Source of the DNA: an uncultured Oscillibacter sp. | Lineage (GTDB): Bacteria; Bacillota; Clostridia; Oscillospirales; Oscillospiraceae | Assembly: GCA_910576845.1 (NCBI GenBank) | Contig: CAJTJA010000011.1 | Coordinates: forward strand, 1 to 51,235 | Length of the DNA: 51,235 nt | Direction: 5' to 3' | Part shown: piece after piece, positions 6,371-14,473 of the stretch | How positions within the stretch are numbered: the first letter of the stretch is position 1 | Layout of the letters: the number at the start of each line of letters is the position of its first letter | Translations under genes and position numbers: made by a program | The notes under the pieces: generated by a model | What the model was told of the DNA's origin: nothing | The model's input: only the letters and a program-made list of their open reading frames with translations | Databases searched by the model: none

Positions 6371-7774
6371 TTATTTCAGATTATCCTTGTTGCCGAAATA
6401 CTTCTTCGTTTCTGCCGCCACCACACCGGAGAGGGCAAAGAGGCCGATAAAGTTTGGAATAGCCATCAGGCCGTTAAAGGTGTCGGCTACATCCCACACA
6501 AAACTGAGAGGAGACACACAGCCAATCACAACCACAGCAATAAAAATCACTTGGAAAACCCGAACTGCTTTATGACCAAAGAGATACTGAACGCAGCGGG
6601 TACCGTAAAGGGACCAGCCCAGAACGGTTGAAAAGGCAAAAAGCATCAAGGCAATGGCCACAAACAGGGCCGCAAATTTTCCGCCGAAGACAGTAGCCAG
6701 GGCAGCGGTAATCAATTCGCTGCCGGGTTTCACGCCAAAACTGATCTCCACACCGCTGCAAATAATCGTCAAAGCGGTGAGGGAACAGATGACAATGGTG
6801 TCCACAAACACTTCAAAGATGCCATACAGACCCTGGTTCACGGGGCCCTTGGTATCGGCGGCGGCGTGGGCGATTGCGGCGGAACCAAGGCCCGCCTCGT
6901 TGGAAAAAGCGCTGCGCCGCAGGCCCCAGATAATGGTCTGCTTCAGCACGATGCCTGTAGTCGCGCCAAACACGGCCTGGGGAGTAAATGCGGTGGAAAA
7001 AATCTTTGCAAAGGCGTCCGGAATGCCGCCGATATGAGCAGCAATGACAACAAGAGTGAAGAGGATATAGAAAATGCTCATAAAGGGAATCAGTTTCTCC
7101 GTAACGGCGCCGATGCGCTTAATACCGCCCAAAAGAATGACCGCCACCAGCAACGCCAAAATAATCCCTATCACCCACTTCAAAGCAGTCTCCATACCGG
7201 CGGAAACGGAGGTAAACGCAGAGAAGGCGCCGATAACCGAGCCGGTAATGCTGTTCACCTGGGACATGTTGCCGATGCCAAAGGAGGCCAGAGTGGCAAA
7301 GACGGCAAACAGGCCCGCCAGCCACCTCCAGCTCTTCCCAAGCCCCTTAGAAATATAATACATAGGGCCGCCCACCCAGTCGCCTTTGGCGTCCCGCTCA
7401 CGGTACTTGATGGCAAGAATGATCTCAGAATATTTAGTCACCATGCCGACTAAGGCCGCCAGCCAGAGCCAAAACACTGCGCCGTAACCACCCATGGCAA
7501 TGGCTTGGGAAGTACCTACGATGTTGCCGGTGCCTACGGTGGCGGACAGAGCGGTAGTCACAGCCTGCATGGGCGTCACTGCGCCCTCGCCTGCCTTCTG
7601 CTTTTGAAACATCTTGCCCACAGTGTTTTTCATCGCGTGGCCAAAGTGCAGGAACTGTACGCCGCCGTTGCGGATCGTCAGGAACAGCCCGCCCGCGATA
7701 GCACAGGGCAGAAATGTGTACATCCACGCGAAATCATTCAGCGGCCCAGATAAAAAAGCTAAAATACGGTCCAT
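6371..7774 (-). CDS. Alanine/glycine:cation symporter (AGCS family)
   Basis: Inner-membrane secondary transporter (467 residues) that brings in glycine or alanine with sodium or protons. The AGCS signatures are clear: TALSATVGTGNIVGTSQAIAMGG-type region (about residues 90-110), then WVGGPMYYISKGLG, and LRRSAFSNEAGLGSAAIAHA (about 285-305). About ten membrane segments are visible. Length matches the family (AlsT/DagA). The ATG at 7774 has GGAGGG upstream. A glycine riboswitch and a hairpin terminator precede it, which supports glycine as substrate and shows that expression depends on glycine. Confidence 0.95.
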   Translation of the reverse strand: MDRILAFLSGPLNDFAWMYTFLPCAIAGGLFLTIRNGGVQFLHFGHAMKNTVGKMFQKQKAGEGAVTPMQAVTTALSATVGTGNIVGTSQAIAMGGYGAVFWLWLAALVGMVTKYSEIILAIKYRERDAKGDWVGGPMYYISKGLGKSWRWLAGLFAVFATLASFGIGNMSQVNSITGSVIGAFSAFTSVSAGMETALKWVIGIILALLVAVILLGGIKRIGAVTEKLIPFMSIFYILFTLVVIAAHIGGIPDAFAKIFSTAFTPQAVFGATTGIVLKQTIIWGLRRSAFSNEAGLGSAAIAHAAADTKGPVNQGLYGIFEVFVDTIVICSLTALTIICSGVEISFGVKPGSELITAALATVFGGKFAALFVAIALMLFAFSTVLGWSLYGTRCVQYLFGHKAVRVFQVIFIAVVVIGCVSPLSFVWDVADTFNGLMAIPNFIGLFALSGVVAAETKKYFGNKDNLK

Positions 7775-7836
7775 AAATTCCCTCCATCGTGTGGAAACGG
7801 CATATCAGGCAAAACAGTCCCGAAATAAACGAAAAC

Positions 7837-7862
7837 GCGGGACCGCCTCAATGCGGCCCCGC
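7837..7862 (-). terminator. Expression-platform hairpin of the glycine riboswitch
   Basis: A 10-bp stem (7837-7846 with 7853-7862; one G-U pair in the RNA) with a 6-base loop, followed on the minus strand by GTTTTCGTTTATTT. It lies between the aptamer and the symporter start, the place of a riboswitch-controlled terminator. Confidence 0.65.
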
Positions 7863-7907
7863 AAAAGCAGCATACTCTCCAACGGACTTCGCCGCCGGAA
7901 GAACATC

Positions 7908-7998
7908 CCTCTCTGTCCTTTTACCTGAGAGATTCAGCGGTGTTTCCCACACACCGCCTTGCACCTTCGGTCCCCGTTTCCGGGCTTCTCCAGAGCCA
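7908..7998 (-). ncRNA. Glycine riboswitch (single aptamer)
   Basis: On the minus strand the aptamer core is recognisable: CTCTGGAGAAGCCCGG (7981-7996 region), then GGGACCGAAGGTGCAAGG, then CAGGTAAAAGGACAGAG (7911-7927), the conserved 3' core of glycine aptamers. Only one full aptamer is seen rather than the tandem pair. It controls the symporter downstream, probably through the hairpin at 7837-7862. Confidence 0.88.
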
Positions 7999-8105
7999 CA
8001 TCCATTCCCGGTCCTCATCCGATAAAACGCCTGAAAAATCCGCTTCTCTAGCAGACGGCGCTGCTCTCCCGGGAATTTCCTTTGCCATTATCCAATTTTG
8101 GTATT

Positions 8106-8134
8106 ACCTTAACATGGACTATGATGGATGTCAA
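8106..8134 (-). promoter_or_regulatory. Probable promoter of the riboswitch-symporter transcript
   Basis: Minus strand: perfect -35 TTGACA (8129-8134), 17-base spacer, weak -10 TAAGGT (8106-8111). The position, about 110 bases upstream of the aptamer, fits the riboswitch transcript. Confidence 0.45.
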
Positions 8135-8290
8135 TCGTGTATTTTCACAAAACGTCCGCAAAGCAAGGATAAATATTCTCCACACGCGGACAGAAGAAAG
8201 TAATTCCATATATGTGGACTGACGGAAACTTCATGCAGTTTCATCTGCCGGCTGCCGCCAAGGACTCTTACGCCGCATGAAAGTGCGGCG

Positions 8291-8983
8291 TCACAGCTCC
8301 CGTACGGAAACCACTCCGGCGGTGGCCTGGATATACTTTTGAATCTGATCCAAATCCATACCCTTGTGAAGCCGGAGAGTGAAAATAGCGCAGGCATTGT
8401 GCTTCTCGTTTGACTTTGAATGAATAATCCCCATGTTGAGAATCTTCATTCCCCGCTCCCGGAACTCCTGAAGCAATTTATCCATGGTGCGGTTGTCGTT
8501 GTACTCAATGTAAAGATTGACTTCCGGGGCGTTTTTCAGCATTTGGTATTCTACGCGGGAGAAAAACAGCTCCGCAACTAAAATAAGAACTGTAGCGAAA
8601 AGGCCTCCCTCATAAAAGCCGCCGCCCAAGGCCAATCCGATGATAGCGGCGGCCCAAAGGCCAGCCGCTGTGGTGAGGCCTTTTACCCGCTGACGGCGGG
8701 TAACAATAATGGTGCCCGCGCCAATAAAGCCAATGCCCGCTACGACCTGAGCGCCAAGACGAGCCATATCCGTGTATTGCCCCAGAACCAAATACAGGTA
8801 TTGGCTGGTCAGTGTGGTCATGGCGGCGCCCAGGCAGATCAGAATATGCGTACGAAAGCCCGCCGGACGGCGTTTATACTCCCGCTCAATGCCAATAATG
8901 CCGCCGCAGATGACAGCTAATGTCATCCGAAGAGCGACGGACCAAATGCTTACTTCCCGCAGACCGTCAAAAAGAGATAGCAT
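8291..8983 (-). CDS. MgtC/SapB family membrane protein (second of a tandem pair)
   Basis: Membrane protein of 230 residues. The N-terminal part has the MgtC/SapB hallmark RMTLAVICGGIIGIEREYKRRPAG and FRTHILICLGAAM, and about five membrane segments (residues 1-145). The C-terminal part (about 150-230) is an ACT-like soluble domain. ATG at 8983 has AGGAGG upstream. It is 106 bases downstream of a homologous gene and probably in the same transcript. Family members link to magnesium limitation, acid stress or membrane potential, but the exact activity is unsettled. A hairpin (8270-8277 with 8284-8291) overlaps its stop codon but lacks a T run. Confidence 0.9.
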   Translation of the reverse strand: MLSLFDGLREVSIWSVALRMTLAVICGGIIGIEREYKRRPAGFRTHILICLGAAMTTLTSQYLYLVLGQYTDMARLGAQVVAGIGFIGAGTIIVTRRQRVKGLTTAAGLWAAAIIGLALGGGFYEGGLFATVLILVAELFFSRVEYQMLKNAPEVNLYIEYNDNRTMDKLLQEFRERGMKILNMGIIHSKSNEKHNACAIFTLRLHKGMDLDQIQKYIQATAGVVSVREL

Positions 8984-9089
8984 CCAGTTTCTCCTCCTAG
9001 TTCAAATTCCTCAGCCAAAATATGGCCGGCTGGGGGCGGATTAAAATAAATCGTATGCCAAAGGACATCTCAATTTTTCAAAAAACGCG

Positions 9090-9815
9090 TCAAATGTCGT
9101 GGACAACAAAGACATCTTCCAATTCCGAAACCGTAGCTAAAATTTTGGCATGGGTTCCCTTTTGATTCATACGCAGAGAAAAAATTGCATTCGGATGCTG
9201 GGAGGGGGTCTGTTTGCCGTGGTCTACTTCCACTTCATAAATCGTCACATCCTGAGCCTTAATGCGGTTGATAATTTCCGCAACGTTGTCCAGGGATTGA
9301 AACTCTACAAAAATATTCATATTCTTGGCATTTTCAACGACATACAGCTCCACCGCCGGCAGCAGATGTACTACCAGGAAAATCAGCAAAAAAGCCAGGC
9401 CAACGCACTCATAGAATCCCGCACCCACAGCCAGCCCCATGCAGGCAGAAGCCCAAAGACCTGCTGCGGTGGTCAGGCCTTTTACCTTCTGCTGACCGGT
9501 GACTAAGATGGTGCCCGCGCCTAAAAAGCCAATACCGTTAATAACCTGAGCGCCAAACCGGCTGACATCCGTTCGGATACCAATTTCGGCGGCTCTGGCA
9601 GCCCAGACATGATTAAGCATGTAGAATTCGTACTGACTTAAGAGCATGGTCAGCGCCGCCCCCATACACACCAGCATATACGTACGGAAGCCCGCCGGGC
9701 GGTGCTTTCTGGCCCGTTCCAGACCGATCATACCGCCGCAGAACATGGCCAGCGTCAGCCGCAGCATGACAGACACCATGTTGATTTCCCTCAAATAATT
9801 CAATTCATGCAGCAC
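9090..9815 (-). CDS. MgtC/SapB family membrane protein (first of a tandem pair)
   Basis: Membrane protein of 241 residues, clearly homologous to its downstream neighbour: RLTLAMFCGGMIGLERARKHRPAGF, then FRTYMLVCMGAALTM and GAQVINGIGFLGAGTILVTG, followed by a C-terminal ACT-like domain. It carries an insertion (about residues 65-80, NHVWAARAAEIGIRTDV) that the second copy lacks. ATG at 9815 with GAGGAG upstream. A very strong promoter lies about 140 bases upstream, leaving a leader of about 130 bases in which I recognise no magnesium (M-box) riboswitch. Confidence 0.9.
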   Translation of the reverse strand: MLHELNYLREINMVSVMLRLTLAMFCGGMIGLERARKHRPAGFRTYMLVCMGAALTMLLSQYEFYMLNHVWAARAAEIGIRTDVSRFGAQVINGIGFLGAGTILVTGQQKVKGLTTAAGLWASACMGLAVGAGFYECVGLAFLLIFLVVHLLPAVELYVVENAKNMNIFVEFQSLDNVAEIINRIKAQDVTIYEVEVDHGKQTPSQHPNAIFSLRMNQKGTHAKILATVSELEDVFVVHDI

Positions 9816-9953
9816 AGAACTCTCTCCTCACTTTCAGATAACAACCAGAGGCTGGAAGAAATAAAAGGGAAGAACCGGCTGCCGCCGCTTCTTCCTGGGC
9901 GTGTTCAAACTTTCGGAAACGTTTGCGCTCTATCTTTCTTAATGTTGAAATTT

Positions 9954-9983
9954 ATTATAAATGGCTTTCCAGTATTTTGTCAA
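9954..9983 (-). promoter_or_regulatory. Strong promoter of the MgtC-like pair
   Basis: Minus strand: consensus TTGACA (9978-9983), 18-base spacer, consensus TATAAT (9954-9959). The predicted start near 9947 leaves an unexplained leader of about 130 bases before the first MgtC-like gene. Confidence 0.8.
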
Positions 9984-10054
9984 CGTTTTCTATCGTAACG
10001 GATAATATTTTAGATGTATACACAAATTATATCGCATAGTTTTTACATTTTGAC

Positions 10055-10086
10055 AAGAAAAAATATGGGCGGCAAGGCCGCCCATA
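10055..10086 (-). terminator. Intrinsic terminator after the cysteine desulfidase-family gene
   Basis: A perfect 10-bp stem (10064-10073 with 10077-10086) with a 3-base loop, followed on the minus strand by TTTTTTCTTG. Confidence 0.9.
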
Positions 10087-10107
10087 CGCAAACGTTATCT
10101 AAACTTT

Positions 10108-11385
10108 TTATTTTCCTACCATAATATCCAGAATTTCCCGGTCTGTCTGCCGCATTCCCTGCCGGGCAAGGCGGCCTACACTTTCAATGGTGGCCTCTAC
10201 GCTGTCTTTCAAAATGCCCTCGCCGCGCAGGAACTCGTGCCCGCCATTGATATACATCTGATAACCCAGCAATCCCGCATCCACCGCAGCGGCAATCTTA
10301 GCGGCACAGGAGGGCTTTGCCCCGTCGCAGACCATACCTGAGCAGATGGCCAAAGTGTTGACAATCGTGTGCGCGATTACATCATAACGCCCACCCTGAA
10401 GGTACGCAATGCCGCAGGCTGCGCCGCAGCCCGCGCTCGTCGCTCCACAGAATGCGGAGAGCCGCCCAATACCGGTTTTTTGGTGAATAGTGATCAGGTT
10501 GGACACTGCCAGCGCCCGGAAAAGCTGGTCCTCTCCGGCTCCCATGTCCCGGGCAAACTCAATGACAGGCAGGGAAGCGGTCATGCCCTGATTGCCGCTG
10601 CCTGAGACAATGATGACCGGCATTTCACATCCGCTCATCCGGGCATCTGAGCCAGCGGCGGCGGCGGCCTTGGCCCGGACAACCACGCCGTTTCCATGGA
10701 CAGTCCGAAGAGTTTTTCCCACCTCAGCGCCCCAGCCGCCCTTCAGCCCTTCGCTGGAAATGGCGGTGTTGTATGCGATCTGGCGGCTTAATATCTCCGC
10801 CACATCAGCGGTTTCCAGGCAATCCGCAAACTGAATGATTTCTTCCACACTGAGAATAGAGCGGTCTGTCTGCTGAGTACCGCTGTCCGTTTTAGATTCC
10901 GCTTGAAAGAGGATGTCGCCGTCCCGCTGAATGAGGATAATGTTGGTGTGGAAGTCCACAATCTCGCAAAAGGCCTTATGTCCCTGGGCCTCCACGGTGA
11001 TCTTGATATAAAATACCCGGTCGCCTCCGGCGGGAACCACCTCAATGGGACAGGACTCCAGGCATTCCCGAATGGCGGCCCGGCCGCTGTCCGTTACCTG
11101 AGAGAGAACCTCCAGTTCCAGGTCCGCCCGGCCGGCGGCGATGCCGGCCGCAGCGGAACCTTCCAGGCCTTTCATCCCGCCGGTATTGGGAACCGTAACC
11201 GCTTTCACATTTTTAATAATATTTCCGCTGACTTCAACGCAGCATCGTTCAGGAGTCAGGCCAAGGGCTTCCCGGGCCTTTGCGGCGGCAAGCGCGACCG
11301 CGATTGGTTCCGTGCAGCCCATGGCGGGAATCAGTTCTTCTCTCAGGATAGTAACATAACTGTCATAGTGCGGGGTTTTATTCAT
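10108..11385 (-). CDS. L-cysteine desulfidase / serine dehydratase-alpha family protein (UPF0597, CyuA-like)
   Basis: Cytoplasmic enzyme of 425 residues in the UPF0597/CdsB family, whose studied members break L-cysteine into pyruvate, ammonia and sulfide with an iron-sulfur cluster. The motifs AMGCTEPIAVALAAA (about residues 21-35), SGSGNQGMTASLPV (about 260) and the cysteine-rich FCGATSAGCGAACG (about 312-325) are present; the cysteines probably hold the cluster. The ATG at 11385 has GGAGGG upstream. It stands alone between its own promoter and terminator. No cysteine transporter (CyuP) is adjacent. Substrate (cysteine or serine) is inferred from family. Confidence 0.88.
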   Translation of the reverse strand: MNKTPHYDSYVTILREELIPAMGCTEPIAVALAAAKAREALGLTPERCCVEVSGNIIKNVKAVTVPNTGGMKGLEGSAAAGIAAGRADLELEVLSQVTDSGRAAIRECLESCPIEVVPAGGDRVFYIKITVEAQGHKAFCEIVDFHTNIILIQRDGDILFQAESKTDSGTQQTDRSILSVEEIIQFADCLETADVAEILSRQIAYNTAISSEGLKGGWGAEVGKTLRTVHGNGVVVRAKAAAAAGSDARMSGCEMPVIIVSGSGNQGMTASLPVIEFARDMGAGEDQLFRALAVSNLITIHQKTGIGRLSAFCGATSAGCGAACGIAYLQGGRYDVIAHTIVNTLAICSGMVCDGAKPSCAAKIAAAVDAGLLGYQMYINGGHEFLRGEGILKDSVEATIESVGRLARQGMRQTDREILDIMVGK

Positions 11386-11572
11386 GAAATGTCCCTCCGT
11401 TCAAAAAATTTTCGATGAGATAAAAGCCAAGAGCCGCTTCTCTGTAAAGTATGTTTCTGAGATGTGACTCGTCCAAAAACACCTGCCGGTGAAGCATGTT
11501 GACAGCACTTATACGTTGTTTGAAAAAGCAATGGAACAACCGGCGGCGAAAAATTTTTACCCACCTAAAATA

Positions 11573-11601
11573 ATTATAAGTAAAAAAGAGCGAAAAGACA
11601 A
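11573..11601 (-). promoter_or_regulatory. Promoter of the cysteine desulfidase-family gene
   Basis: Minus strand: -35 TTGTCT (11596-11601), 17-base spacer, consensus -10 TATAAT (11573-11578). The predicted start near 11566 leaves a leader of about 180 bases. The leader holds a 39-codon open frame without a ribosome binding site and no riboswitch I can recognise. Confidence 0.65.
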
Positions 11602-11700
11602 GGGCTGCCTTATTCAAATCATAATTACTTTACACAGCCGTACCGTCTGTTTAAAAGGATTTTCCGGAAAAGCTCTTCCCAGTATTTTTCTCAAGGGAGA

Positions 11701-11716
11701 AAGCGGCATGCCGCTT
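11701..11716 (-). terminator. Possible terminator after the DUF1294 gene
   Basis: A perfect 16-base palindrome AAGCGGCATGCCGCTT with a short T/C-rich tail (TTTCTCCC) on the minus strand. The hairpin would have almost no loop, so function is uncertain. Confidence 0.35.
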
Positions 11717-11741
11717 GTTTCCGAAGCCTAATGGGTATTTA

Positions 11742-12128
11742 TCAAATCGTGTGAAAATACAGCCAAAGGCCAAAGGAAATGGTCACCTGGAGGGCCAAAA
11801 TCAGAGGAATACCAAACCGGAATTTTTTATGAAGGGTTTTGTGGTGAAAAACCTTCATGCCCAGCAGAGCCCCAACGCTTCCCCCCGCCGCCGCAAGCAG
11901 AAGCAGATTTTTTTCAGGGATGCGGCGGACGGACTCCTTCTTCTCCTTCCGCTTGGCTTTCCACTTGTCCAGACCGAAGGCGAAGAACGCAATGACGTTG
12001 ATGAGAATCAGCCAACAGGTCAGAAGTCCCCAGGGAGAACCGATAAAAGCCCACAGGAAATCATTATGAGCCTCGGGCAGAACTACAGGCTTTTCTTGGG
12101 ACCCGGCGGATAAAAGTGTCATATTCAT
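11742..12128 (-). CDS. DUF1294 small membrane protein
   Basis: A 128-residue membrane protein of the DUF1294 family. It has a membrane segment at about residues 32-52, then the family signature around FGLDKWKAKRKEKKESVRRI and IPEKNLLLLAAAGGSVGALLG, a conserved HHKTLHKKFRFG loop, and a last membrane segment. Function unknown for the family. The ATG at 12128 has GAGG upstream; the psuG terminator lies immediately before it, so it needs its own promoter, which I could not place with confidence. Confidence 0.85.
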   Translation of the reverse strand: MNMTLLSAGSQEKPVVLPEAHNDFLWAFIGSPWGLLTCWLILINVIAFFAFGLDKWKAKRKEKKESVRRIPEKNLLLLAAAGGSVGALLGMKVFHHKTLHKKFRFGIPLILALQVTISFGLWLYFHTI

Positions 12129-12147
12129 ATGTATACCTCGCCTCGAA

Positions 12148-12184
12148 AAAATGGACTGGCTGAAAATCTCAGCCAGTCCATTTT
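12148..12184 (-). terminator. Intrinsic terminator after psuG
   Basis: A 16-bp perfect stem (12148-12163 with 12169-12184) with a 5-base loop; the stem ends in A/T pairs that provide the T run on the minus strand. Confidence 0.9.
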
Positions 12185-12194
12185 AACACAGATT

Positions 12195-13124
12195 TCAGTT
12201 TTTAGCAAGATTCGCCAGCTCCGCCGCCGTCTTTGCGGCCAGGCGGGCATTGTTGAACACCAGCTGAATGTTGCTGTCCAGGGAACTGCCGCCGGTGAGC
12301 TCTTTGATCTTCGCCAGCAGGAAGGGGGTGGTTTCCTTACCGTGGATGCCCTTCGCCTTAGCTTCATCCACCGCGTCGTTAATGGCCTTATTGATGACGT
12401 CCGCATCCATGGAATACTCCTCCGGAATGGGGTTTGTCACCAGCATGCCGCCGCCCAGACCCATATCCTGCTTGACATAGAACGCTTTCGCCAAATCCGC
12501 GGGGCTGTCGATGCGGTAGTCCACGGCAAAACCGCTCTTCCGGGTGTAGAAGGCAGGGAGCTCCTCGGTGCCGTAGCCGATAACAGGCACGCCGTGGGTC
12601 TCCAGGTACTCCAGGGTCAGCCCCAGGTCCAGAATGGACTTGGCGCCTGCGCAGACCACCATAACGGGGGTCCGGGCCAGCTCCTCCAGGTCGGCGGAGA
12701 TGTCCATGGTGGTCTCCGCTCCACGATGCACGCCGCCGATGCCGCCGGTGGCGAAGACCCGGATTCCCGCCAGATGGGCGATAATCATAGTGGTGGTGAC
12801 GGTAGTGGCCCCATCCTTCCCCTGGGCCACCAGGACCGGCAGATCCCGGCGGCTGGCCTTGGCCACGCCCGCTCCGGTCTTGCCCAAGTAGTCGATTTCC
12901 TCCGGAGAGAGGCCGGCCTTCAAACGCCCGCCCAGAACCGCGATGGTAGCGGGCACCGCCCCGTTTTCACGGATAATGGATTCCACTTTCAAAGCGGTTT
13001 CCACATTCTGAGGATAGGGCATTCCGTGAGAGATAATGGTGGATTCCAGAGCCACTACGGGCTTTCCGGCAGCCAAAGCTTCCTTGACCTCGGGGGCGAT
13101 GTCCAGATACCTGTTCACGTTCAT
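12195..13124 (-). CDS. psuG: Pseudouridine-5'-phosphate glycosidase
   Basis: Cytoplasmic enzyme that splits pseudouridine 5'-phosphate into uracil and ribose 5-phosphate. The 309-residue protein has the family motifs LESTIISHGMPYPQN (Glu27 matches the catalytic Glu) and GVAKASRRDLP (Lys89 matches the lysine that attacks the sugar), and the glycine-rich FATGGIGGVHRGAE. ATG at 13124 is preceded by GGAGG at 8 bases; the reading frame extends 5 codons further from a TTG that overlaps this site. It follows the kinase gene psuK by 59 bases, so the two pathway enzymes are co-expressed to recycle pseudouridine from RNA. Confidence 0.96.
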   Translation of the reverse strand: MNVNRYLDIAPEVKEALAAGKPVVALESTIISHGMPYPQNVETALKVESIIRENGAVPATIAVLGGRLKAGLSPEEIDYLGKTGAGVAKASRRDLPVLVAQGKDGATTVTTTMIIAHLAGIRVFATGGIGGVHRGAETTMDISADLEELARTPVMVVCAGAKSILDLGLTLEYLETHGVPVIGYGTEELPAFYTRKSGFAVDYRIDSPADLAKAFYVKQDMGLGGGMLVTNPIPEEYSMDADVINKAINDAVDEAKAKGIHGKETTPFLLAKIKELTGGSSLDSNIQLVFNNARLAAKTAAELANLAKN

Positions 13125-13183
13125 AATAAAAACCTCCAAATTAAAAATTATAAAAATTTAAGATAACTGCTGTCAACCGGGAG

Positions 13184-14260
13184 CTACCGGAGCAGGGCGG
13201 TCAGGGCTTTCTCACCCATGGAAGGATTGATGGTCTCACGGCTGGCCATGGCGATGGAGGAGGCGGCAAGACCGGCACGGGCAGTATCCGCAAGATCCGT
13301 ACCCTGAAGATAGGCCCAAGCGATGGCAGCCATGAAAGCATCCCCGCAGCCTGTGGCGTTCACCAGTTCCGCCGGGAGGCAGGGAAGCTGAATTCTGCTG
13401 TTGTGGTCTGCCGCAAATACCCCTTCCGCCCCCAGCGAAATGAACACACGGCGAAGGCCTGTTTCCAGAAGCGCGTCAGCGGCCCGGTTCAGGCTCTCAC
13501 TGTCGGTAATAGGCACACCGGAGAGGAGCTCTGCCTCCAAACGGTTGGGCTTCAAGGTGTGAAGATAGCCCAGAACAGGCTTCAGCTTAGGGGCTTTGGC
13601 GGTGGAAACCGGATCGGCGAATAGGGGCGCGGCACAATTTTCTGCCAGCCAGACAATGCTCTCTTCCGGGATATTGGTGTCGATGATTACCAATTGACTG
13701 GTATCCAGCAGTTTGTGACGTTGGGCCAGAGCCTGGGGAGTCAGGTGCTGATAGATTTCCATATCGCTGACTGCCAGGGCCATGTCGCCATGCTCATCAC
13801 TGATGAAGAGATAGGTAGATGTCCTCCCGCCGGAAATGATGGGGGACTGAGAGATATCAATGCCCAGCTCGCCGCAGCTGGCAGCCACCTTTTGGGCATT
13901 CAGGTCGTCGCCGAAGGCAGTCAACAGCCGGACATCCAGACCCAGAAGGGCCATATTGTGGGCAATGTTCCGGCCCACACCGCCCAGAGAAGAATGGACT
14001 GCGCCGGGATTGGAGTCCCGGGCTACCAGCGCTGCCGCCGGCCGGCCTCCGATATCCACGTTGACCCCTCCGACAACGGTGACATAAGGGGCGGTCTGGA
14101 CAATGTAGCCCTTGCCGGTGATATAACCCTTTTTCATCAGATTGGAGATATGCACGGCGACGGAAGAACGGGTAATCCCCGCCTTATCCGCCAGCTCTTT
14201 CTGAGAGATGAGGGGATTTTCCTCAATCCAGTTGAGCAGCTGCCGTTCCCGCTTGGTCAT
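13184..14260 (-). CDS. psuK: PfkB-family pseudouridine kinase with N-terminal winged helix
   Basis: Predicted kinase that phosphorylates pseudouridine to give the substrate of PsuG. Of the 358 residues, about 1-55 form a MarR/Lrp-like winged helix (LLNWIEENPLISQKELADKA then TRSSVAVHISNLMKKGYI) and 60-358 form the PfkB fold, with GGVGRNIAHNMALLG and the C-terminal ATP/anion-hole motif NATGCGDAFMAA whose Asp is the expected catalytic base. ATG at 14260 has CGGAGG upstream. The fused DNA-binding domain suggests the enzyme also regulates the operon; an inverted repeat over the promoter is a plausible operator. Substrate is inferred from the psuG neighbour. Confidence 0.92.
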   Translation of the reverse strand: MTKRERQLLNWIEENPLISQKELADKAGITRSSVAVHISNLMKKGYITGKGYIVQTAPYVTVVGGVNVDIGGRPAAALVARDSNPGAVHSSLGGVGRNIAHNMALLGLDVRLLTAFGDDLNAQKVAASCGELGIDISQSPIISGGRTSTYLFISDEHGDMALAVSDMEIYQHLTPQALAQRHKLLDTSQLVIIDTNIPEESIVWLAENCAAPLFADPVSTAKAPKLKPVLGYLHTLKPNRLEAELLSGVPITDSESLNRAADALLETGLRRVFISLGAEGVFAADHNSRIQLPCLPAELVNATGCGDAFMAAIAWAYLQGTDLADTARAGLAASSIAMASRETINPSMGEKALTALLR

Positions 14261-14274
14261 GGCCCACCTCCGTA

Positions 14275-14335
14275 TAAGCAAAAATTTATCTTATTAATCT
14301 ATTGCTTAGTATAGCAGAAGTTTCGGACTTGTCAA
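14275..14335 (-). promoter_or_regulatory. psuK-psuG promoter with a candidate operator
   Basis: Minus strand: TTGACA (14330-14335), 16-base spacer, TATACT (14308-14313). A perfect 7-bp inverted repeat, TAAGCAA (14302-14308, read on minus) and TTGCTTA (14275-14281, read on minus), flanks the start region; one arm overlaps the -10 box. Arm spacing is 20 bases. It fits a site for the winged-helix domain of PsuK. Confidence 0.65.
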
Positions 14336-14414
14336 GGGGATTTTTATAAAAGCACAGGAAATTTTTGGGGGAATACCCTGTAGGGCCGCTCCTTTTGACG
14401 TGCAGCACCCCCGC

Positions 14415-14443
14415 TTGCGGCGGGGAGGAAAACGTGGTAACAT
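14415..14443 (+). promoter_or_regulatory. Weak promoter for the 14474 gene
   Basis: TTGCGG (14415-14420), 17 bases, TAACAT (14438-14443), about 30 bases before the start codon. The match is modest. Confidence 0.35.
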
Positions 14444-14473
14444 AGAGCCATGAAAGAAAAAGGAGGGAGCTTT

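Noticed and set aside
11386..11505. 39-codon frame starting MLHRQVFLDESHLRNIL before the cysteine desulfidase-family gene
   Set aside because: No ribosome binding site and no family match; kept only as a remark on the leader.
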